A program made the translations under genes and the position numbers. The notes under the pieces were generated by a model. That model was not told where the DNA came from, ran no database searches, and saw only the letters and a program-made list of their open reading frames with translations. DNA of 64,000 nt from Prostheceraeus crozeri (Eukaryota > Platyhelminthes > Polycladida > Euryleptidae): contig CAJQUW010007119.1 in the NCBI GenBank assembly GCA_907163375.1, positions 124,001 through 188,000 on the forward strand, in the 5' to 3' direction. Below, piece by piece: positions 44,101 through 56,100 of the stretch (positions are counted from its first letter, which is position 1; each line of letters opens with the position of its first letter).

Positions 44101-47100
44101 TTGATGTGCTGTTCTGCGATATTCTGTGCAATGATTCTATTCAGTTTCGACAATTAACTTCTGGCAATTAAATAAACTATTGACATTGACATCACGTTGA
44201 AACTAGAGGAGATATGCCGGCGTCAATCGTTCATCGATGCCGTTTTCTAGCTATTTCAACAATACTCAGCGAATTTCAAAAACTAAGTTTGCAGAATTTC
44301 AACCATCCAAGTTCAATTGTCGCACCTTGTGCATAAAAATGTAAGCCTTATTGGATTATCTTCTGCGCATCTAGCTTAACTTATATTTAGATATAAGACA
44401 GTGTATGTGGATTTTGATAAACATGTTTAAATAGAACACTATGTATGAATTCATCTAGCAATTTCACACTGATGCATTGATATCAGCCGATGATTAATTC
44501 CTTACATTAACAGTGATCCATTATATTGGTTTATCTTTTTCAGTTCAATATCATTTATTCATTATGCGAGTATATGGAGGAACCAATGCCGTATAAATTG
44601 TATACAGGAAATTAATGGTGAGCGTGACAGAACAAAAGAAACATTCGATTAGCTCCTACAGAGATCCGAAATCCAAATGGCAAAAACGACGGAAACCGCT
44701 GATATAATTTCAAAGCTCCACGTGGATATGCATTTATGCAGAAATACATGCGACGTATTATTCCTCTGACTGGTCAAATTGTTATGGTGATAATAAAAAT
44801 TGACTAGAAATTCGAATCAAGTAGTCGCCCATTCATCGCCGATTTTGCGATTGGCATACTTGTTTGTCAAACAGCATTGTTTGAACATGGCAGGATTAAC
44901 AACATCATTGATTAATAGAATTCCGCATTTTTATTGCGAGCCCAGAATCAAAAGCGACTGTGCTATGATATTGCAGTATGCTGCGATGCGTCAAGAAGTA
45001 AACAGGCCTTGACTTGACACCTTTGTTCACCCGGCGCTGTGGTCTTGTGGAAGAGTGCACGCTTTGCGTCCAGAGTTTTAAAATTGATACACTCTGCATT
45101 CTTGCTTAACACTCAGCACAATAAGTATGACACGCCTTGAACGTTTAATGTCTGCCGGTGGGAACGCACCACCTGTCCTCTTAAGGACAAACCTAAAAGT
45201 CTTATTAACTATAAGTTTATTAAAATTATGAAACATTTAGACGTCGTTATGGGAATGTCCCAGCTTCAATATGAGAGTAGGATAAATAACAACTCGGCCA
45301 CATGGAAGAAAGACTCCGTACCTAATGTGCTCCGAGTATAGGTTCATTTATATATTTATGCTTTGCGTCCTATTCTTGTGGTATCTATTTCGCTGATGCT
45401 TCAAACATAGACGAAGTAAAGAATACGACAACAACACTTACATAGATGAATTTTCTTCTTGAGAAAGGTCAGTTCGACTCTGATTCGATTTCCTTTTTTT
45501 CATCGGTGGAGAGCCACCTTCTCCATTTCTCGAACGTTTGTATAGCATCTGCATTTCCGTTCTCTTATCACTGGTTACAAATCTTCTTTTATATTCAAGT
45601 TTTTTGATGAATTTTTTCTTCAATGTATTCTGGAAGCAAAATCAAGTTAGACACGATCACCAATAATTATCAAATTCTTCGCCAGAGCAGGTAACTGTCA
45701 CAATAGCTGTTATAATCTCGATAGTCCTGTCAGTCATGCCCAAGTGGTTCAAATCAGCCAAATCACAAAAATTTTCTGTCAATTTAGTTAAAACAAAACC
45801 ATTCTCTGCTTAATGATGTATACAATACATCTAAAATTCTGCTCTGTCACTTTGAGATAATTGTATTCAATTATCTTATTTAGTATAAAAGACAGGCTTC
45901 TATAACCGTAAGATTACGTACGAACTGATTATACAGTACAAACAATAACGCAGTATAATTATGATAAAGAAACAAATGGATTGCAAGTAATTGTTCATGG
46001 AACTTCAAATTTTGTAAAGGATTGTTTCACCAAAGAATTATCATGTACAAAAACAAGCTTGCTTTAGCGGTTCGACCTGAGAGAACATCGCTTTATGTTG
46101 GCAGTTAGTCGTGCAATGTTCCATAATCTTTCAATGGGAACAGCAATAGCGGGAATCGAGAAGACAAATCGGGCGATGAAACTGAACTGCTCATTTGCTG
46201 TGTGTGAATTATGTTGATCTTCAAATCAAATGAAGTGGATTGATAAATTTCATCGAATTTGATTTCATTTGTTTCTGATTCTTCTGAAAATTCGCTTCTC
46301 TTGAAAATAGACGCCGACGGAAACTATTGGCGAGGCGTAGGATTCCGTTTCTTTAGTATGTTCTAGTTAGATGGGGCTCTTATATTGACTTACTTGACTT
46401 AATCGCTTAGGCTACAATCGCCCCTTGCTCCCACCAGTTTGCTCCAACGGCTCCAACTTCTACTCTGGGCTTGGCGTTCCAAGGTGTTAACTGGCTGGCC
46501 CGTGTCCGTTAGTATTTGGTCCCTTCATCTTTTCACTGGTCTTCCGCGCGGTCTTAGGTTGGAGAGGTCCTGCCTGAATGCCCTTGAGACATAGTGATCT
46601 CACGGTCTTCTCGCTACGTGGCCAAACCAGCTTAGCCTGATCTCTACGATGGTAGTGTTCATGTGGAGGTTCCGTCTGATGGCTTCGTTCGGAATACGGT
46701 CTCGGATGCTGGTTCCATAGATGGCACGCAGACACTTCATTTTGAAGATCTCCAGTTTTCTTTTCACTTTTCAGTGTCCATGTCTCGCATGCGAAGATGG
46801 CTATAGATATTATGAGGGCTATGTGCAGTCTTATCTACTGTATCTGTACAGTCCTCTTATATTAAGGATCGATATAAAGTAGCATTTAAACAATATCTAG
46901 TAGTATATTTCGATAATAGCTTCACTATCCAAGTTTATCTTATGTTGTTAACTGAGATTTCTAGAGGATGATGATTTCATTTAAATTATTGAATTATACT
47001 TTGAAGACGCAATGCCGATACCATAGTGAAAAGTACCTCATGCTTGGAAAAACTATTGCATTACTCAATAAAACGCAGACGTACTGCAGCTACATTTAAA

Positions 47101-50100
47101 AATGATTTTAAACGTGGGTATATAATCATGTTTTGTAAATTGCTTCAAATTCCTGTTTTCAAAGATGATTTTAAAAAATGATAACAAACACAAGCTTTTA
47201 TACCGTCTTGTAATTATAGACATGGTTGCAGAACCATATTTCGAAATAGAGTTTTCTAACCGTATTTTTGTACACGTTCATTTAAATCGTGTTGATGACC
47301 AGTTGTCACAACTTTACACGGGCGCGGGCCGCATTCGGCAAGGAAATAAGGCCGTCGACTGCAGTTTGCATTATTCAACTTTTTCACTATCTACGTCTAT
47401 TAGACGCACCGTAAAGCAAGTAATTGTTAAATTGCATTGATGTTCCTCATGAAAGCATTTGATGAAATTTTACAAATATTTGGGATAAGAATTTTCATGA
47501 ATTCATTCATTGAAGTATGTTTTATAAAAACGACGCAGGTTACTTGCAAGTTAATGCATTCAGTTACAATCATTTACTTATTAAGTTACGATCCTTTGGG
47601 ATCAGCTTCTTCGAGTCAACTGAGGGTAGGGCTAAACGAAGACAAACTCCAAGAAATGTCCGATTCAGAAGATTTCCAGCTCTGGATTTGATCGACTCTA
47701 CTGCGGAAAATGTTTGACTCACAAAGACAAGCACATACGTGCGCTTCCAAACATTGAGAGAAAGCGAAATCCAAAGTTGCGGTGCAAATTAGGGCACTGA
47801 TCTTCAGAGAGAATTAAATGTGTTGAAGCTTTTCGCAATCTGCTAGAAATTTTGGAATCGCTTGACCAAGTCTTACAATAGGGTATCAAGGGCCTCAACA
47901 ACTGCTTCTATCAATGCTATCGTCATAGAAAATGAAATCATCAATATGAAATCTAATTTGCAATTTAAGCGTGAAACATACAATTTAGAACAAAACAAAG
48001 TCAATTTTTAAACATAACTCTACAGATGTCAAAGATGAAGCGAATTTTGAAATTTTCAAGAGGATGACGTGGACCGCATTGGACAACTCTAACAGACTAT
48101 GCCTTGATGCCTTAATTTTATATTCACACCGAGAGCAGATCAAGACTAGTGAGCCAATAATCCTTCTGCCTTTTCAGGCCTTGTGAGGTTCAGAATACAT
48201 CCAAGAAAAATTATTGATATGGACGAATGTAAGAAGTAAGTGTATATGAAGTAATCACTAATAACTTTCGAATAGCATGTTATCGACATCACAGGTGCTC
48301 TAGTCTGCGAACCAAAGCGGCCTTTGAGGTTGCGGATTCATTCAATAGATTGTTAAATAGAAAATAAATGATCGTGGAGTAAAAAATTATCTTTTTAGCC
48401 ATAAAAGCATGATATCTTTTTAACCCTATATCCCTAAGTGCATGTGATATTCACTCGCAATCAAAGGAATTCAAAGAGCGGGATTTCTGCAATTGAAGTT
48501 TTATTGTAGGCACTCACCCACGAACCATCTCTATCCATCAACTTCGGGTAGGTCCTGCGAATAGTTTCTCCAATTTGAATAAGCTGGGTTTTGGACAAAT
48601 AACTAAAAAACAATTGCATGACCATTGGTTATCCAACTTTGTCAAGGTCAACAGGAAAATGCTGACGCTCTTACCCACTGTCCTGATATTTCGACACATG
48701 CTCTACAAGTGGTCGAAGGAAATTAGCACAGAACTGAAAGTTTTGCTTCAGTCTATCAGCATCGTCAGGAGATTGTATTTGAGCGATCGATCGTTTGAGC
48801 TGCGGATGTATATCTGGCAAGCGAAAGTTAGCTGGCCACTTACGCATCTCAGAAGCATTATAGTCGGCGAAAGTAATGTGCAAATTTTCTTGAAGGCAGT
48901 ATTGCAATCCTTCGTCATCTTCTATCACATCATTGCTGTCTGTCTTCAGGATCAGTGGAAAATCCTGACGAAGTGATAAAATCCTGAGTCCTGAAATGAA
49001 AGACAAGGTCAAGGCTGAAGACAAAAGACCTGACAGTCAATGTATTCTGATTATCACTTTTTCGTCACCCGGCCTTCTCGCACTTTCTGTGACCCTGGTC
49101 GTATGATCCGCCTGGTCCTGAACCAACGACACAACTATCGTAAAAATGGATCAAGCTTTTTGTTCAACACGTTCATTGGTTCGACAAGATATCTTTAAAA
49201 ACCGTTCATTTCATCGACAACTTCTACGCAGAATTCTATGTTCCATTTCGCTAATGCGTTCATTTGTTCGAAAAAATGATCATCAGATATCAATGTGTTA
49301 CTTTTCTATGACATAGATCATCATGATATAAATCCCAAACCTTGATCTCCAGCATGCTTTATCTGTATGCTCAAATCAAAATTTGAATGGGATGTTTTAG
49401 ATAACATAATTTGCGATATTCATTAGTTTGCTTCCATAATTTAATAAGATGGAGAGAGTTTCAGGAAAAACATCAAAAGATGAACCTCTGCTCGTTTCTA
49501 GTGAATATGCCTACATTACTGACAGAAAGAGGAACGATGAAACCCATAGGAAATGTACTGAAGCTAATTCAAAGAAATACAAAGCCTATAAGTACAACTA
49601 AATGTACGTCGAACAAAACGACCATCCCCGCAAAAATATGTCAAATATACCTTCGAAGATGTTCTATGGTAAATTGAACAAAACAAAGATGTTCATTTCA
49701 GGTTTTTACAATTGGAAAGTAATCTGATTCCATAGTGTAAGTTATTGAGTAGTTTATCAGTGATACAGAGAAGTATATCTTTTGTAAGGCTCCGGCTCCC
49801 CAATCGTCACTGTGCATAAAATACAGTTGTGGCAATGTTTCAAAGATAGCACAAATTTTGTAGCTTGGCTAGACCTAAAAATATCCTAAAAAGATACTAG
49901 CATTTTATAGATAAACCGAGTCAAAAGCGTTGTGGATCAAGCATCATTTGTCTTTGGGTACAGGAGATCAGTAGCTCATTTATGAACTTACCGGCGCGTA
50001 CAAACTGTCTGAATGGTTTTATCCGAACGTAACTCCTGCGGCTTCCGTCTTCATTCGATATTCGAAGCAGGTCATGACTCTGGAATGATATCAATAGACA

Positions 50101-53100
50101 TTGAAAAAACAGAGCATTCTTGTGACATGACATGATACAGCTAACAAATTTATTTTCAGCTTGCAACTCGAAAACAGAAATTTTCAATTAAAATTATATC
50201 TCAATCCAATGTAGTATCGATTGATTCCACAATAGTGAAATCTAAGACTTACTTGTTCTTTCCTTTCTGCTCTCGCAGGACTTTTTTCTGCGAGTTGCTG
50301 AGGGCTGGATACACTGGAGCGATTTATCGTTGTTGATCTTTCCGGTTCCTATACAATGATAAATCAATCGTCAATTGATCATTATCATAAACATCATGAG
50401 CAGTACATTTAGCTTAAAACTCATGGTCTTGCAAATGTTGTAAACACGGGTTGCAAACGCACCATTAAAACAACGGATATTAAGTAAAACGTTTCCCCTT
50501 TTCAATGAGAGACAGGTCATCGTGGCATCGTAGCACATTGGCTAAGTGCTTGGCTTAGCGATCTTTTGTTCCAAGGTTTGAGACCTGGAAGTGTCATTGG
50601 AAGTCGGTAGGATGGGCATCCGGACTGAAGGTACCACAACGCTTCAGAAAAGTCTGACTATGTCAACACTGTTCAAGCCGAGAGTAGTGACGTTATGGTT
50701 TCGTTTCATTCATCATAGGCAGCACACACATTATTCGACACTCGCCCTTATTCAAAAAGAAGTATGACAAGCAAAGAAAGTCCGAAGACATGGTTGACAC
50801 TACTGAGCCATGCAATCATGACATGCTCGAAGTAGAACTCCCGATGTAGTAAACCAAGGTATGTGAGCTACATTTGCGCTGATAAGTAACATTTCTTGCT
50901 CATCGAATGGATGGGCCTCCTATACGTTTATTACAGAAAAGATTTCCCGCAAGTCCTATGCTGCTTTGTTTTTTTCAGTGAGAGAAAAGTGTTTTACGAC
51001 AGAGTGGTTCCTTTGAATTGGCATGCATTCTATGGTTTGGTTATCATAGAATTGGCTCTTGCTTCGTCAATTTAATAACGGCAACATGAGAACAGTTCAA
51101 ATGCACGTACATTTTGTGTACTAACAAACAATCCCTTAAATATAACATTGACTTAAAATAAAATTAAAAAATAAATTAAATATAACATGACTTACCCCTG
51201 ACTCTTCTTCCTGTGCTACAACCCTTGCCTCTGCAAACTCTCGTATACTGGAGTAGTCATCATCACTGGCTTCGAGCTCGTTCGATATTGGAAGGAAGAT
51301 AGGAGTCTGGAATATAGCAGGAAAGAGAAAGACATGTAATGTATAGGTATCAACAGCTTTTATCTACGAGTTTCTTCGAATAGCAGTACACTATCATTCT
51401 TTTATACCATCATTTTTTTTCGAAACTCCTCATTTCGATACCTTCATTTTTCGGATACCGAAGGAAAAACAAATTCAAGACTTGATAACATACTCGCAAT
51501 ATTCAATTTACAGCGATAAGCAAATACAATAATAGATTCACAACAAGTGTTGCCTACTGTCAATAATGGAAGTAAACAAATCCATGACATACTTGATGGT
51601 CCTCTTCTGCAACCGCAAGTCTTTCATCTGCTAGTTGTTGAAGGCTGGATGCACTGGAATCTTCTAGACTCATTCTTGTTTCCATTGGTGATTCCTTTAC
51701 AAAATTAAACATCAATTGGTCATGTGGCACACAACACGTCTAGTAAATGTAGTTATCAAAATATGTTCTTGTAATGTTGAAAATATGCTGTCTTTTCGCA
51801 TCGTCTTTTCTGTATAGAGGTTTGCAGTCCTCGCAAACACGAAGTCAACTCTTTATTGCGCTCTTAGCCGATTTATCTATTGCAAGTGCAATAAAAGAAT
51901 GCTATATACCTATCTATTATCGTCGTGAATAAAATGTAATGTAGATATTCTGTCATTAGCTAGAACAGGTTAAGTTGTCAAATTATCTGAAACTGAAAAT
52001 TTACAATGAATCATTGCCAGCGCGAAAATAAAACACGACCCGATTGCTAAAACACGAATAGGAACACGACACGAGACACGATCTTGTTCACGTCACAAAC
52101 GCAGAATGTAATTCAATAGTTAATATTGGGCAATAGTTAAGGAGATAATATTTTAAGTTGAACAACAATTTCTCGGCATTTTTCATATAACTGTTCGCAC
52201 CTCACTTAGATATTTTGCAGTGTTAGTCTTACTGAATAATACTGTCCACTAATTTCCGAAACTGTGACAAAAGACGTAGTAGGAGAAGTTAGCAGGGGTC
52301 TCACTCCAAAATCATGGAATTTTTGCCATTTTCTTTGATAGGTTGGAAAATATTAATTAAATGATGATAATGGAATAACGTCATGTATAAATCAGGGATG
52401 CGGAGTCCTATCATTTTGATAGGACTCCGACTCCGGGTGTCATGTATATAAAGCCTTTTTTGAAAAATTAACTGGTAGTCAACATCATAGATCATTAGAG
52501 GCTTACTTGAACCTATATTTAGTGATCATTGCTGTATCAATTATCAATCATTTTCGATGAAAGTTGATCAAATGTCGCTTTAGTTGGATGCATACGACTC
52601 GGCTCCTCCCATCTTCTTGATGTGTGCTTCACAAGGTTTTTCTCCAGTCTCTACCAGGCAGGAAAATACCCATTCTTCTCCAGAAAATATGATTATACCT
52701 TCGATTTAGAGGAGCTATCACACACGATTAACGCGAGGGTAAGAGGTAATGTTCTCAAACAAGCTAGTATTTCACTTTTGTCTCTGATGTGACCCTTGGC
52801 GCGTAGGTGTGATCGAGGCTAGGAAGGCTTGTCTTCTCTACTAAATCACCGAGTGAAAAGACAATCCTATTTTCACTATAACGGTTCATTCCGTCAACTA
52901 TTACAAGCTTTGCATGTAGCAGTGTCTCTGTACTTTTGTTTGATGGAGAAAGTTGACATCAAGACAGTGACAGCTATGCACGAGGATAAATAATTTGTTT
53001 GTATTATGTTTCGGGTGTAGTTATAGGCCGGAGTCTCGAGTCCTATGATTTGATAGGACTCCGAATCCGACTCCACATCCCTGGTATAAATACAACAAAT

Positions 53101-56100
53101 GGCGCATGACGCTATATGTCAGATCTTTTTCTATTCAAATTACATTCTTGACATTACCTCGATGTAAACTTTTAAGCAGTTGGTTTTCAAGTTCCTCACT
53201 TCTTCGAATAGTGGCCGAGGCTACTATGTAAAAACGGCAGTCCAACTAAAAGAAAGTTTGTTGAAGATTGTGCATTTTCGTGAACGTGGCTTTTATCGGC
53301 ATTGAAATGCATTATTCAACTGATATCTGATTTTAAAAGCTCATTTTAGCTAATTAATTGAAATTCAGACGACAGAAAAATTAATTCATAAAATATAAAT
53401 TAAATAAATTCAGCCAAGTTTTTGAAAGATGGTATGAGATCAAAGCAAATAGAAAAGAGCAACATGTATCGCTGAGTATGTCTATATCTAGTCAATGTAA
53501 CTTTGCATTTGATATTTTTTCATGTCGAATGCCACACGGCTAGCGGCTTGACAAAAAATCTCGGAGCCTTTTTAACCATCTGTGAGACAAAGATTAAAAA
53601 CAACTTTCCTTAGGCAGCATTTTCGATGTTCATTGGATAGATAAGCCTTACTTCTATTTAGTACCTAGGTATCACCTATATACGTAAGTAATACCGTAAT
53701 ACGTAAGTAGTACCTACCACATCGTCAGGGATGTGTTTCTGATCGTTCTAGCAAAAAAATATTTGAGTAGAAAGCTTGACTAATTCTGCCAGTACTGGAA
53801 AATTCACCACATCTACGCAATCCATCTTCCAACAGAGCCATCTCACGGTGTCCAATAATTGGACAATTATTGTATGTAATCTGCAGGCTGCACACTTTTA
53901 CACCCATCTCTTTTTCATAGAAGCCATCGTTGAGACGTGATTCCAGTCTCGCTATTCATCCCTCTTTACCTCCCCCGATGGCTCTGTTTGTGATGTAGCT
54001 CGTTCATACATTTCCTGGGTTATTACGAAATTAAGAATACTAATGAAATGAGATAGAAGATAGATCCAATTGTTATGTAGAAGAAGTGTGGCCAGCAGGG
54101 ATCGAACCCACGATACAAGGTAATCTAGACATATTGTTCTATCAACTATGCTAAGACCAACTGTCAGTAGTATAGTTCGTAGAAAATTGTAGGCGATTTT
54201 CAGGTCGTCCAAGGCTAAGACATCGCTCTGATTTAGGATACATTAGATACATTGATAAATTGAATCATTAGGCGATAGCCTCTAAAATAAAAAAGATAAT
54301 TCTCAATTGTGGACCTGATTAGAACACAAAACTGCTTTTTGATGACAGCCTCCGAAAGAAGTAAATGATAACTGAGATGAAAATGTAAAAAAACTGTTTG
54401 TTTTAAACATTCGTGTTTTTTGATTTTACAATTAGGCCCAAATCTTTTGAACTGTCACCAACATTAACAGCTGACTACTAATTTCAGTCGAAATTCCGAA
54501 TTTTTTTGCCATTTTTTGCTTTTTAAGGTATTTTTTGCCACTATCTTTAATTTTTGATTTTTTCCGACTGAGACCCCTGAGTTAGTATAATTGGTAGGGC
54601 TGTCCATTTAGCTTTCATCCATAAAATAAGGGTAAGAAATGTTTCTTCTAGGCGTAGTGTGATCGTTTCTGGAGAGTCCCTCCACCAGCATTTAATCCTA
54701 CCGAAGAGAGGTAATTGAAGGTGTTCGACGTTCCAATGAACCCAGCGGATTCCTGACAATGATGTCGATTGGATAGCGAAAAAGAGCGTTACTTTAGCTG
54801 CTGACCAACAGCATGACATATTATACGCCATTTCAGAAAGCTTTCTTTCCTTAACTAGACTCATCAGTCAGAAGTTCTACAATGCACAACTTGCGTGTTT
54901 AATCAGTAGCTCGAGAACCGGTGCCTGTCGACACCTATTTCTAAAATATGCAATGGATTGATGATGTGACCAAATCAGATATTAGAAGGAGGAGACTAAG
55001 GTAACGAAGGGATCTGACTTTTTCCGCAATTCATCATGTGTTTTCAGACAAATATGCAACTGTTCGTCATAGTCACTCTTTCTCATATCAAATATAGCTA
55101 TTTGTGGAATAAATCAAATCATCTGCGATATTGCAATGAGCAACGCTAGCTATAAAACTCCAACAGGCAGATGTTCAGATGCTCCTTGAAGTTTCAATAG
55201 ATGTTCACATTGAATATTCTCCTACATCTACACGTACATGTCAGAGAATAAGTTCCGACAACTGAACCATCTTCATGTTCCAGCTAATTATATTTATAGC
55301 CACGTCGCCATCTATTGCAGATGGGTTGGAGTATGTTATAAAAGTAGCTTAAATTCATAAAGCTTACTCATAATTTGATGAACATTCCTATTTTGTTTTA
55401 ATGGACATGATGAAACAAAAAATTATCACATGTGATTGCGTTGAATAAAAAAGGAATTTTGCATGCGAAATAAATGAAAGAGATAATTTTGAAAAATTGC
55501 GGGACCTACTACTGACTCTTCTTCCCGTGTAGCAACCCTTGCCTCCGCAAACTCTCGAATATTGGAATAGTCAACATCATTGCTATCATGTTCGTTCGCT
55601 ATTGGGAGAAGAATAGGTGCCTGTAATGGTATAAAGAGCAATTGCAAAATTAGAGCGGCATAGAGTTAGCGATATTTTCTTCACATAACAATGGACTAGG
55701 TAGTTGAGATGAACAACCGCACAATTTACTTTTTAATTTTTCGATTTGTTTACTCAAAATCCTCAAAAATTTCAATTTTGTTGTACAACATGTCGCAATC
55801 AAATACAATCATTATTCAAAGTTAGAGAATCAAAGGAAGTATTTAATCGACTTACTTGGACTTCCTCCTTTGTCACCACCAGCCCTTCTTCTCCGGGTTG
55901 CCGAGGGCTGTTTGTAATAGGCTCTGCATGATTCACTGTTGTTTCCTTCGGAGATTCCTTAAGAGAAGTGATTCAAAGCATCAATTTATTCAAATCTTCA
56001 AAAATTTCAATTTTGTTGTACAACATGTCGCAATCAAATACAATAATTTTTCAAAGTTAGAGAATCAAAGGAAGTATTTAATTGACTTACTTGGACTTCC

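Larger units (their letters stand above)
52293..54579. mobile_element. Putative DNA transposon with CAGGGGTCTCA ends
   Basis: CAGGGGTCTCACTCC at the left and the reverse complement of CAGGGGTCTCAGTCGG at the right; AGTTAG on both flanks. It contains a nested hAT MITE and a tRNA-like repeat. No transposase is visible. The ends are short (11 bp), so chance pairing is possible. Confidence 0.4.

Noticed and set aside
2102..50079. Tandem cluster of five separate paralogous genes
   Set aside because: No start codon exon, stop codon or polyadenylation region between modules, constant phases, and a 61-bp intron joining modules 1 and 2 favour one gene; not fully excluded without RNA.
53718..53738. 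21-nt exon (KHIPDDV) between L7 and L8
   Set aside because: Phase fits, but the acceptor is weak and the site is inside a putative transposon.
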